From assembly GCF_035917675.1 (NCBI RefSeq), contig NZ_CP109104.1, forward strand, positions 8,060,001 through 8,124,000: DNA of 64,000 bases, read 5' to 3'. The stretch's first letter is position 1. Every line of letters begins with the position of its first letter. A program made the position numbers and the translations under genes. Shown piece by piece: positions 17,596 through 26,060 of this stretch. The notes beneath the pieces were generated by a model. That model had not been told where the DNA came from. It was given only the letters and a program-made list of their open reading frames with translations, and did not search any database. The stretch comes from Streptomyces sp. NBC_01775. GTDB lineage: Bacteria > Actinomycetota > Actinomycetes > Streptomycetales > Streptomycetaceae.

Positions 17596-20500
17596 GTGAT
17601 CTCCCCCGCGCTTGAGCAGCTGTTCGACGAGCCGCCCCCGGACTTCGGTCCGACCCCGCTGTGGTGGTGGTCCGGTGCGCGGGTCACCCGGGAGCGGCTG
17701 GAGTGGCAGCTGCGCAGGTTCGTCGAGGGCGGCGTGCACAACCTCGTCGTGATCAATTTGGCCCCGGCCGGTCCGGCCTTCGGCGCGCCGGCGGACGACC
17801 CCGCCTGGTTCAGCGAGGAGTGGTGGGCCCGTTTCACCGACGCCTGTGAAATCGCCCAGGGCCTGGGGATGCGGCTGTGGCTCTACGACCAGATCGGGTT
17901 CTCCGGCGCGAACGTGCAAGGCGGCATCACTCACCGCCACCCGGAGGCGGCAGGCCGGGCGTTGCGAACGCGCCGGACCCGGGTCCTCGGCGGCGACCCG
18001 GGCCTGCTCGGGACCGAGAGCATGGTCGGCGCGTACGACGTGGCGACCGGCGAACGCCTCACGGCCGACGGCGCCCTGCGGGTCACTGTGCCGGACGGGA
18101 CGGAGGTGCGGCTGGTCACGTCGGTGCCGACAGCGTTCGACTACCTCGACCCGCACGCCGTCGGCCTGCTGATCGACACGGTGCACGGCGAATACGAGCG
18201 CCGGATCCCGCAGTACCTCGGCAACGTCGTCGCGGGCAGCTTCCAGGACGAACTGCCCGGCACCAACTCCTGGACCGCCCGCTTCCCACCGGAGTTCCGC
18301 AGCCGCCGGGGCTACGACCTGCTGGACCACCTGCCGGCCCTCTTCACAGCCGACCGCGGCCACGCGGCCAAGGTCCGCGCCGACTACTACGCAGTACGCG
18401 CGCAGCTCACCGAAGAGGCCCTGTTCAAGCCGCTCGGCAGCTGGCACACGCAGCGCGGCATGCTGCTCGGCGCCGACCAGAGCAACCCGGCACGCGCGGG
18501 GAATCCCACCCAGGCCACCCAGATCTACACCGACTACTTCCGTACCCACCGCTGGTACAGCGCCGTCGGCAGCGATCACGAGGGCGACTCCAAGGTCCAC
18601 TCCTCCATGGCCCACCTCTACGGCCACGACCGGGTGTGGATCGAGGCGTTCCACTCCTCTGGGTGGGGCGGCACTCTGGAGGACACCTACGACTGGCTCC
18701 TGCCGTTCCTGCGCAGCGGAGCCAACCTCTACAACCCGCACGCCACCTACTTCGGCACCGCCGGCGGCTGGTTCGAGTGGGCGCCGCCCTCCACCGACTG
18801 GCGCCAGCCGTACTGGAAGCACTACCCGGCGTTCTCACGGGCGGTCGCACGGATCGCCTCGGTCATGTCATGGGGCACCTACGACGCCGAGGTGGCCGTC
18901 CTGCACCCGACCGCCACCGTGCAGGCGCTGCTGCCGCTGGGCTCCCCGGTCGACCACTTCGGCGACGGCCTGCTCGGCGGCGCGTACGCCGACATCGACG
19001 AGACACAGGAGCACTACCTGGACCTGTGCGGCGCGAACAACTGGTTCCGGACCCGGATCGGCGCGCTGGACCGTGAAGGCGTCTCCTTCGACGTCATCGA
19101 CGACGCCTCCGTTCAGCGCGCTGTCCCCGTGGACGGCTGCCTCCGGCTGCCCGAACGGAACCTCCGGTATTCGGCGGTGCTGCTGCCGTCGGCGAGCGTC
19201 CTGGAGGAGGACACCGCGCGCCGGCTGATCGCACTGCTCGACAGCGGGGGACGGGTGGTCGTGGTGGGCCGGGCCCCCTCGTCCGCGGCCGGGACGGCAG
19301 GCGACGACGCGGTGGTGGCGGCGCTGGCCGCCCACCCGAGGCTGGAGCGCGTGCCCGGCACCGAGGCCGCGGCCAAGGCGGTCCGTGACGCGGCCGGCCA
19401 CGCGACCGGCGACGTCCCGCTCCTCGTACGGCGCCGGGGCGACATCGGGGCCGCCCTCATGACCGGCGCCTTCCCCAACGCCAGTGCGTGCTCGCCGCGC
19501 GAGGGCTCATCCCGGCTTCAGGACGACTACGACTTCGACCCCGCCCGCTACGCCCTCGCCTCCACGGTGCGGGTGAACGCCGCGGTGGCCGAGGCGCAGG
19601 TCTGGAACCCGGCCACCGGTACCCGCGAGCCCGCCCGCGTCACCGTCTCCGGCAGCCGCTCGGCCATCGAAGTCCCGCTCGCCGGGGCGCCCGCCGCGAT
19701 CGTGGTGTGGCGGGAGGGCGGGCCGGAGCCCGCGAACGGCGCGACCGCCTCCCGGCCGCATACGATCACGCGCGTCGACACGGCCACGGGCGTCGACACG
19801 GCCACGGGCGTCGACCTCTCCTCGGGCTGGCAGGGTCGGTTGGTCCCCACGATGGACAACACCTGGGGCGACATGGCCTTGCCCGCCAGGACATCTGTGG
19901 CCGACCTTCAGATCTGGACCTTGCACTGGTCGGAGGGAGAGGGGCAGGACGAGAACGCGTGGCGGTCCGTACGGGCCACATACGGCAACCGTGTGCGCCA
20001 TCTGCCGCCGGTCCCCGCCGCCCGTGCCCCGGAGCCGCTCGACGTCGACGCCGTTGCCCAGGTGCTCGCCGGGAAACGCCCGCTGGTACCGCCCGACGGA
20101 TGGTCCACCGCGCTCCACTCCGCCGGCCGGGGCGCCCGCGATCCCGGGCCCGGTGTGCTCGGCACCAAAGGGCTGATCGGCGAGGAGTTCGTCCGGACAG
20201 GGACTCCGGGCGCCGGAGAGGTGATCCGGGTCCGCACGGTCGTGGCGGCGGACCGCCTGGGCGAGGCCGACCTGATACTCGGCGCGGCGGCGGCCAAGCG
20301 ATGGTGGTGGAACGGCGAGGAACTGCCCACCGGGGACGGCTATCTCGCCTCGGCCCGGCTGCACCTCGACCGGCCGCTCAACGTCCTCGAATACGAGCTG
20401 GCCGACCCGCAGACGGCGCCGCCCATGGGGGCGACCGGCGACAGCGGACCACTGGGCAGCTTCTACTGCCTGACGCGGCCCGGTGGCTTCGCACCGCGAC

Positions 20501-21627
20501 CGCAGTTCATGCGGCTTCCCGCCGCAGCACGCCCGGACGGCCGGGTCACCTACCGCGCGACGCTGGACGCCGGGGGGCGCCCGGCGGAGGCGGTGTTGGT
20601 GGTGGGCGCGGCGACCGGCGTGACCGTGGTGCTGGACGGCGAGGCCGTGGCACGCCAGGAGAAGGTGGAGTACTACGAGTCGAACTGGGGCGCGAGCCCC
20701 ATGTTCTTCCGGCACGAACTGGCGCTGACCCCGGGCGTACACGTGCTTGAGCTGGAGGCGGACAGCGTCCAGGCGGCGGACGTCGTCTTCGCCGACCTGG
20801 TGGCCCGTACCGCTGCCGGTCCGGTCGCGCTGGTCAGCGGTGCCGGCTGGGAAGCTCGAACGGGCAGCTGGCGCGGGCGGACGATCGAGCACCCCGGGCG
20901 GTGGGCTGAGCTGCGGCCCTGTTACGCCGCCGGCCGGCCGCACCCCCTGCACGGCACCGAGTGGCTGACGGGCACGCCGATGCTCGGCACCCGGGCGGAC
21001 GCGGTGTGCAGCACCGACGACGTGGTGCCGGTCGCCCAGCGCTTCCGCACCACACTGCCGGCCGGCACCGAGTCGGTCACCTTGCCGCTCGACGTCCCGC
21101 TCGCGGCGGTGCGCGTCGGCCGCGTGCACCACACCCTCGACGGCGACACATTGCGCCTGGACCGCCCACTGCGGGAGGCGGCGGAACTGGAGATCGTCAC
21201 CTGGCCGACCGCGACGCTGCGCGGTGGCGCGGCACTGACCGGGCCGCTGGTCGTCCGGACCGCACCGGCACCGCTGCCGCTGGGCGACTGGCGGTCCATG
21301 GGCCTGGAAGCATGGAGCGGTGCGGTGGCCTACTCACGCACCGTGGACGTGCCCGCGCAGGGGGTTTCCGTGCTCGACCTGGGCCGGGTGCGGGGCAGCG
21401 TGGAGATCACCGTCGACGGTGAGCCGGCGGGGGAGGCGTTCTGCGCTCCGTACCGCTTCCCGCTGCCCGGCGTGGCGGGCCGCACGGTGCGGATCGAGGT
21501 GACGGTCCACAACACACTGGCGCCGTATCTGCGGGAGACGACGCCCACTTCCTGGACCTTCCCCTCGCAACTGGTGTCGGGGCTGCTGGGACCGGTGACG
21601 CTGCTGACGGCGGATACGGATGGCTGA
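17596..21627 (+). CDS. Large glycoside hydrolase, GH106-like (putative alpha-L-rhamnosidase)
   Basis: A 1343-aa protein from GTG 17596. The N-terminal catalytic region starts PTPLWWWSGARVTRERLEWQ and continues with GGVHNLVVINLAP, GMRLWLYDQIGFSG, GSFQDELPGTNSW (an acidic pair), HTQRGMLLGADQSNPA and VWIEAFHSSGWGG. This layout recalls (beta/alpha)8 enzymes of the GH106/rhamnosidase group. Beta-sandwich-like regions follow. There is no signal peptide, so it probably acts on imported oligosaccharides. It is transcribed divergently from the MFS gene. The family is assigned by pattern only; other unclassified glycosidases of similar shape are possible. Confidence 0.75.
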   Translation: MISPALEQLFDEPPPDFGPTPLWWWSGARVTRERLEWQLRRFVEGGVHNLVVINLAPAGPAFGAPADDPAWFSEEWWARFTDACEIAQGLGMRLWLYDQIGFSGANVQGGITHRHPEAAGRALRTRRTRVLGGDPGLLGTESMVGAYDVATGERLTADGALRVTVPDGTEVRLVTSVPTAFDYLDPHAVGLLIDTVHGEYERRIPQYLGNVVAGSFQDELPGTNSWTARFPPEFRSRRGYDLLDHLPALFTADRGHAAKVRADYYAVRAQLTEEALFKPLGSWHTQRGMLLGADQSNPARAGNPTQATQIYTDYFRTHRWYSAVGSDHEGDSKVHSSMAHLYGHDRVWIEAFHSSGWGGTLEDTYDWLLPFLRSGANLYNPHATYFGTAGGWFEWAPPSTDWRQPYWKHYPAFSRAVARIASVMSWGTYDAEVAVLHPTATVQALLPLGSPVDHFGDGLLGGAYADIDETQEHYLDLCGANNWFRTRIGALDREGVSFDVIDDASVQRAVPVDGCLRLPERNLRYSAVLLPSASVLEEDTARRLIALLDSGGRVVVVGRAPSSAAGTAGDDAVVAALAAHPRLERVPGTEAAAKAVRDAAGHATGDVPLLVRRRGDIGAALMTGAFPNASACSPREGSSRLQDDYDFDPARYALASTVRVNAAVAEAQVWNPATGTREPARVTVSGSRSAIEVPLAGAPAAIVVWREGGPEPANGATASRPHTITRVDTATGVDTATGVDLSSGWQGRLVPTMDNTWGDMALPARTSVADLQIWTLHWSEGEGQDENAWRSVRATYGNRVRHLPPVPAARAPEPLDVDAVAQVLAGKRPLVPPDGWSTALHSAGRGARDPGPGVLGTKGLIGEEFVRTGTPGAGEVIRVRTVVAADRLGEADLILGAAAAKRWWWNGEELPTGDGYLASARLHLDRPLNVLEYELADPQTAPPMGATGDSGPLGSFYCLTRPGGFAPRPQFMRLPAAARPDGRVTYRATLDAGGRPAEAVLVVGAATGVTVVLDGEAVARQEKVEYYESNWGASPMFFRHELALTPGVHVLELEADSVQAADVVFADLVARTAAGPVALVSGAGWEARTGSWRGRTIEHPGRWAELRPCYAAGRPHPLHGTEWLTGTPMLGTRADAVCSTDDVVPVAQRFRTTLPAGTESVTLPLDVPLAAVRVGRVHHTLDGDTLRLDRPLREAAELEIVTWPTATLRGGAALTGPLVVRTAPAPLPLGDWRSMGLEAWSGAVAYSRTVDVPAQGVSVLDLGRVRGSVEITVDGEPAGEAFCAPYRFPLPGVAGRTVRIEVTVHNTLAPYLRETTPTSWTFPSQLVSGLLGPVTLLTADTDG
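19774..19815 (+). repeat. 18-bp tandem repeat inside the glycoside hydrolase gene
   Basis: GTCGACACGGCCACGGGC occurs twice in tandem (19774-19791, 19792-19809), followed by a partial third copy GTCGAC. In the protein this gives VDTATGVDTATGVD, in a linker between domains. It keeps the frame. Confidence 0.85.
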
Positions 21628-21655
21628 GCGCGAACGGGTCCGGGGGCGGCCCGGT

Positions 21656-22720
21656 TCAGGCAGTGGCACGGTGCCGGAGGTGCGGGGTGAAGACCCTGGA
21701 TTCATGGACGTGCTCGCCCCGCGCCTCCACCTCGTCCAGCAGCATGTCCACGGCCGCCCGGCCGAGGTCTTCCACGGGCTGGCGGATCGTCGTCAGCGGG
21801 ATCGCGGCGAAGCTCGCCGCATCGAGGTCGCCGTACCCGACCACGCGTACGTCTTCGGGGACCCGCACGCCGCGCTCGGCGAACCCCCGGCAGAGCCCGA
21901 CCGCCAGGAAGTCGTTCGCACAGAACACCGCGTCGGGTACCTCGGCCAGCGCGCGGGCGATGTCCGCACCGGAGGCCACCGTCATCTGCTCGACCGTGAT
22001 CTGCCTCAGCCGGGACCCGCGCCGGGCGCGGATGGCCTGCCGGGCGCCCTGGTAGCGGTCGGCGCACTGGCGGATGTCCAGCCGGCCGTTGACGACCAGC
22101 ACATCCCGGGCGTCACCGCTCAGCAGGTGCCGCACCGCCAGGAGGCCGCCGGCCACGTCGTCCACCGAGACCGAGCACCCGTCCTCGGCCTGGCTCGACC
22201 GGTCGGCCAGCACCAGTGGTATCCCGCGCCGTCGCAGCTGGGCGAGCCGTCCCGGATCCGCGGTGAGCGGCACCACGACGACACCGACCGCCCGCTGCTC
22301 GACCAGCATGGACAAATAGCGTTGCTCCCGCTCGGGGTCGTCGCCGCTGTCGCAGAGGGTCAGCGAGAACCCGTGCTCGTACGCCGCCTCCGCCGCACCC
22401 CGCGCGATGCGGGAGTAGAAGGAGTTCGCCACGTCGGGCAGGACGAGTCCGAGGGTGGACGCCCGGCCGCTGCGCAGACCGGCGGCCCCCGTGTGAGGAA
22501 CGTAGTCGAGATCGGCGACGATCATCCGGACCCGCGCGGCCGTCTCGGGCTTCACGCGGTCCGGGCGGTTGAAAACGTTCGACACCGTGGACACCGAGAC
22601 GCCGGCGGCCTCTGCCACGTCCTGGATACGGGCGGGACGGGTGGCGATGACGCTCACCTCCCATCCGGACCGCCCGGAGCCGTGCCCACGGGCGCGGCGA
22701 CATTCACCGCATGCGCTCAT
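21656..22720 (-). CDS. LacI-family transcriptional regulator
   Basis: Helix-turn-helix IQDVAEAAGVSVSTVSNVFN is followed by the hinge and a periplasmic-binding-like sensor domain: GLVLPDVANSFYSRIARG, GIPLVLADRS, VFCANDFLAVGLCRGFAERG, VVGYGDLDAASFAAIPLTTI. The C-terminus is complete. The ATG at 22720 gives 354 aa with about 30 odd N-terminal residues. A GTG at 22657, right after GGAGG, would place the helix-turn-helix at the usual N-terminal position, but its spacing is too tight, so the start is unsettled. It converges on the glycoside hydrolase and likely represses the divergent promoters at 17.3-17.6 kb through the CG-centred palindromes. Confidence 0.9.
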   Translation of the reverse strand: MSACGECRRARGHGSGRSGWEVSVIATRPARIQDVAEAAGVSVSTVSNVFNRPDRVKPETAARVRMIVADLDYVPHTGAAGLRSGRASTLGLVLPDVANSFYSRIARGAAEAAYEHGFSLTLCDSGDDPEREQRYLSMLVEQRAVGVVVVPLTADPGRLAQLRRRGIPLVLADRSSQAEDGCSVSVDDVAGGLLAVRHLLSGDARDVLVVNGRLDIRQCADRYQGARQAIRARRGSRLRQITVEQMTVASGADIARALAEVPDAVFCANDFLAVGLCRGFAERGVRVPEDVRVVGYGDLDAASFAAIPLTTIRQPVEDLGRAAVDMLLDEVEARGEHVHESRVFTPHLRHRATA

Positions 22721-22884
22721 CGTACGTCCGTGCCCGATGCCGGGCGTGGGCTGCTGACTTGGGTGAACGGATCACGTGGACACGGTGAGTTCAGAAACCA
22801 TCCCGCTGGCGGCTGCGTGTCTTGTGGACGTGCCGAGCCAGTTCCACTGCTCCCTTACTCATCTCCCCACGATTTGGAGTCCTC

Positions 22885-24414
22885 TTGAGAATCCGGAAGC
22901 TCGCCCTTGCCACGGCTGTCGCGACCGCTGCGGCCGGCACGTTCGGTGTCACAGTGGTTCATGCGGCTCTCACCGATGAGCCGCCCTCCACTCACTCCAA
23001 GGCGCCCCAGCGTCCCACCAGCGCTTCTTTGCACGATGACTTCAACGGGGACGGCTATGCCGACCTGGTCACCGCCACGCCCGGCGCCACCGTGGCCGGC
23101 CGGGCGGCAGCGGGCAACGTCGTTGTGCAGTACGGCTCCGCCGACGGCATCAGCCCGTCCCGGTCCACCACCGTCGTACAGGGCGCGGACGGTGTGCCCG
23201 ACTCGCCCGAGGCCGGTGACCGCTTCGGCGCCGACTTCAGCAGCGGAGACCTCGACGGCGACGGCTTCGACGACCTGGTCGTCACCGCCGATCACGAGAA
23301 GGCCGACGAAGGCACCGGCCGCATCGGCGCGGTCACCGTCGTGTGGGGCGGCTCGAAGGGCCTCACCGACGGAGGCACCTCGGTCACCAGCGACAAGGAC
23401 GACGAGAACTTCGCCGCGGATGTGGCCGTGGCCGACATCGACGGGGACAAGGGCCAGAACCTTGTCGTGCTCAACGGGCAGCGCATGCTGACGTACGCCG
23501 ACGGCTTCTCCCGCGACAAGCCGTCCCGCGCCACCGGAGTCACCGACGGCTTCGGCGACGTCTCGGGAGGCAGCCTGGTCACCGGGGACTTCACCGGCTC
23601 GGGCAGCAGCGACATCGTCGTCTCCGGAGCGTCGGACGCGGAGGCGGGCATGATGTCCGGGGTCAACGTCTACAGCGGCGGCCCCGACGGCGTCACCCTC
23701 AAGCGCGAAATCTCCGAGGGCGATGTGCCCGTGTCCGACGGCGGCGCCTCCGGTGACCTCAACAAGGACGGCCGCGAAGACCTGGTCCTGGGCGGAGGCA
23801 TCGACTGCTGCTCCGACGACCTGGAGAACCCGTCCGAAGGCGCCGGCCAGATAGCCGTCTTCTACGGTACGAAGGACGGCCTCGGCACCGGCCCCGAGAT
23901 CATCCACCCGGGCACCCCCGGGGTCCCCGGCGAGATCGGGGTCCCGGACGCGTTCGGCGCATCCGTCTCGGTTGGTGACGTGACGGGCGACGGACACGAC
24001 GACGTGGTGGTCGGCAGTCCCGGCAAGAAGGCCGGCGGTGCCGCGTCGAGCGGTTCCGTCGTCCTCCTCAAGGGCAGCGCCAAAGGTCTGACCGGGAAGG
24101 GCGCTGTGGGCCTGAGCCAAGACACCGCGGGTGTCCCGGGAGTTGGCGAGAAGGATGACCGGTTCGGTTCCGCCGTCCGTGTCACCGACATCGACGGCGA
24201 CGGCAGGTCGGACGTGGCCGTCAGCGCGAAGGGCGAGGACGTCACCGCCGGCGCCGAGCACGACGGCGCGGTGTGGGCGCTGCGCGGCGCAGCCGACGGG
24301 ATGACGACCAAGGGCGTCTCGTCCTTCAGCGCCCCGAAGTTCGGCTTCACCTTCACCGACGCGAAGTTCGGCTCGGTCCTGGGCTACGGAACCAGCCCCG
24401 GCGATTTCGAGTAA
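22885..24414 (+). CDS. Secreted FG-GAP (integrin-alpha-like) repeat protein
   Basis: The likely start is TTG 22885, with TTGGAG upstream, giving 509 aa that begin with a basic n-region and a hydrophobic stretch ending VVHA. That is a signal peptide. The mature part has six or seven FG-GAP/VCBS units with calcium-binding DxDGDGxxD loops (DFNGDGYADLV, DLDGDGFDDLV, DLNKDGREDLV, DVTGDGHDDVV, DIDGDGRSDVA) alternating with FG-type sheets. It folds as a beta-propeller outside the cell. Such proteins are abundant in Streptomyces, with mostly unknown ligands. A solitary gene. Confidence 0.88.
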   Translation: MRIRKLALATAVATAAAGTFGVTVVHAALTDEPPSTHSKAPQRPTSASLHDDFNGDGYADLVTATPGATVAGRAAAGNVVVQYGSADGISPSRSTTVVQGADGVPDSPEAGDRFGADFSSGDLDGDGFDDLVVTADHEKADEGTGRIGAVTVVWGGSKGLTDGGTSVTSDKDDENFAADVAVADIDGDKGQNLVVLNGQRMLTYADGFSRDKPSRATGVTDGFGDVSGGSLVTGDFTGSGSSDIVVSGASDAEAGMMSGVNVYSGGPDGVTLKREISEGDVPVSDGGASGDLNKDGREDLVLGGGIDCCSDDLENPSEGAGQIAVFYGTKDGLGTGPEIIHPGTPGVPGEIGVPDAFGASVSVGDVTGDGHDDVVVGSPGKKAGGAASSGSVVLLKGSAKGLTGKGAVGLSQDTAGVPGVGEKDDRFGSAVRVTDIDGDGRSDVAVSAKGEDVTAGAEHDGAVWALRGAADGMTTKGVSSFSAPKFGFTFTDAKFGSVLGYGTSPGDFE

Positions 24415-24423
24415 CTGATCGTT

Positions 24424-24680
24424 TCAGATCGGGCGGGTGGCCGGCGGGGTGCCGTCGATGTCGGCGCAGGACCGGATGGGCAGGCTGTTCAGCGCCTCCT
24501 CCAGGGCGTCTGCGTCGGCGACGCTCCAGGTGCCGATGTTGGCGCGCTTGCCAGCCACCCGCCCGCGCCCTGGAACAGCTCACGGCCCGCGGTCCGGCCC
24601 GTCAGGCCCTCGGACGCCTCCTGCCGGCAGGCAGGGTCCACGTTGTGGCCTGCGGCCAACGCAAGATCGTTGGTCTTCAC
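24424..24680 (-). pseudogene. Muconolactone delta-isomerase-like fragment, frameshifted
   Basis: The last 40 codons on the minus strand read KRANIGTWSVADADALEEAL and continue to SLPIRSCADIDGTPPATRPI, matching the C-terminus of muconolactone isomerase-like dimeric alpha/beta-barrel proteins (GRYANVSIFDV…LPLFPYMDIEVTPLATHP). Upstream the homology moves to another frame (REASEGLTGRTAGRELFQG). The intact family is about 90-100 aa. The frameshift near 24560 makes function unlikely. Confidence 0.6.
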
Positions 24681-24690
24681 ACACCGGTGA

Positions 24691-25242
24691 TCAGCGCTGG
24701 CCGCGGTCTTCCCGCGGCCGGTCCCCGGGCAAGATCGCGCTGTATGGCTGGAGCACCAGGTCGCGCTGATACCAGGTGCCCTGCTTACCGCCGATGTGGG
24801 CCGGGTCGGCGGGGCCGACGGGGACGAACCCGGCTTTGGTCAGCACCTGTTGGGACGCGACATTCTGGCGGGCCGTGGCCGCTCGCAAGGTGCGCAGCCC
24901 GTGCTGGGCCGCCGCCAGTCGGCACACTTCCCGGACGGTCGCGGTCGCCACGCCGCGGCCGGCGACGTGCTCGGCGACCCGGTAGCCGAGCTCCGCGGTC
25001 TGGTCCTCGATGTCGACCAGGTTGAACCTGCCGAGTACCGAGCCGTCCTCGGCGACGAGCACGTAGAAGGCGCAGATGCCCGCCTCCTGCTCAGCCAGCA
25101 AGGCGTTGTACCTGTCGGTGAACTGGGCGAAGAAGTCGTCGCCGCGGTCGGGGACCGAGGCAGCGAAGTAGGCGCGATTCGCCAACTCGAAGGCCAAGAC
25201 CGCCGGGGCGTGGCCAACATGCAGCCGCTTCAGCTCGGGCAT
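24691..25242 (-). CDS. GNAT-family N-acetyltransferase (RimJ/RimL type)
   Basis: A 183-aa protein. Motif A is visible as VAGRGVATATVREVC (acetyl-CoA loop) after ELGYRVAEHV, and a C-terminal ASQQVLTKAGFVPVG matches RimJ/RimL-type enzymes that acetylate N-terminal or small-molecule amines. It lies 610 bp downstream of the RiPP precursor on the same strand. The goadsporin cluster includes a GNAT that acetylates the peptide N-terminus, so a tailoring or self-protection role is possible. The gap and the relics around it make membership uncertain. Confidence 0.85.
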   Translation of the reverse strand: MPELKRLHVGHAPAVLAFELANRAYFAASVPDRGDDFFAQFTDRYNALLAEQEAGICAFYVLVAEDGSVLGRFNLVDIEDQTAELGYRVAEHVAGRGVATATVREVCRLAAAQHGLRTLRAATARQNVASQQVLTKAGFVPVGPADPAHIGGKQGTWYQRDLVLQPYSAILPGDRPREDRGQR

Positions 25243-25851
25243 TGCCCAACCTTACCCAGGCGGTACGCCGAGGCCACCTGGTTTCCACTGACTACGGCCT
25301 CTCCCGGAAGTACGGCTTGGCGCAGATGGCCTGCCGGACGTCGGCGAATGGTTGCCCCGGCCCGTCATCGCTGGTGATCGCTCCCCTTGTTGGAGGGTTG
25401 CTGGTCCGGTTTGACGCCCGTCTGCTGAATCCGGGGGAGCCCGCGACGCCTGTGGCGGCTACCGCTGCCCGTAGTGGGGCGCTGCGGGGGTGTGCGTCGG
25501 GCCGTGCGGCGCCGGCGGCCGGTCGGGGCCGTGGCGTCGTCGGCGGCGCCGGGTGTGCGTCACGTCCACAGCGCGACCGCGCCAGGGCGGTCCACCTCGC
25601 GCAGGACGTACGCCGTGTCGGCGCCCGTGCTGCGCGAGTGGCGCGTCAACCTCCGTAATCGGGTCCGCGCCCGCGGCGAGCACGTCTTCGTCCGGACGAA
25701 GGCCGGACATAGCAGACCGAAAACTGTCTTGCACTGCGCCGGCTCACGATGGATTCGGCGCCGTGAGTGCGCGGGCGGGCACGGCCACGGGTTGGGGGCC
25801 GGGCGCTCTTCCGTCAGCTTTGGGCCGGGGAGAGCGCCGCGGCGAGGGAGG
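25243..25851. other. Intergenic region downstream of the RiPP precursor
   Basis: About 600 bp. A minus-strand frame around 25565-25640 (GADTAYVLREVDRPGAVALW then stop) looks like the C-terminal scrap of a gene, but no family was recognised. An 8-bp inverted repeat GGCGCTCT/AGAGCGCC at about 25802-25838, just after the precursor stop, could act as a weak terminator. Nothing else was seen. Confidence 0.4.
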
Positions 25852-25974
25852 TCAGTTAGCGCACTGGCGGCTGGGGCTGATTACCGTGCAGCTGGCAACC
25901 ACCTGCGGCAGCTCCTCGATCTCCTCGACCTCGAAGATCTCGGCTTCCAGCGTCTCCAGCTCATCAACGAGCAT
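25852..25974 (-). CDS. RiPP precursor peptide, 40 aa (azole/dehydroamino-acid type)
   Basis: ATG 25974 is preceded by AAGGAG with 9-nt spacing, 86 bp after the SpaB_C gene on the same strand. The peptide has a strongly acidic leader (MLVDELETLEAEIFEVEEIE) ending LPQVVA, then a core SCTVISPSRQCAN. Such a Glu/Asp/Leu-rich leader followed by A|SC is typical of thiopeptide and related precursors, whose cores also begin Ser-Cys. Candidate modification sites are Cys2 and Cys11 (thiazoles) and Ser1, Thr3, Ser6 and Ser8 (dehydration or oxazoles). The core boundary is inferred. It is a short gene that routine callers would miss. Confidence 0.85.
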   Translation of the reverse strand: MLVDELETLEAEIFEVEEIEELPQVVASCTVISPSRQCAN

Positions 25975-26060
25975 GTGCAACAACTCCTTCTTGAGTCACA
26001 CGAGTTACGTGATCGACCGCCATTCTGGGGACCCAGTTTGAGCCAGGTCAAGCGCCTCTC

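Noticed and set aside
14499..17837. A 1112-codon open frame on the minus strand and several other very long frames (for example 30067-33282 on plus, 26061-28145 beyond its real start)
   Set aside because: They overlap genes with clear family motifs in another frame. Their translations are Arg/Pro/Gly-rich low-complexity text, the usual out-of-frame shadow of high-GC DNA.
25459..25734. Minus-strand frame as a second RiPP precursor or gene
   Set aside because: No ribosome-binding site or leader/core pattern, and the only coherent text (DTAYVLREVDRPG) is in another frame and too short to assign.
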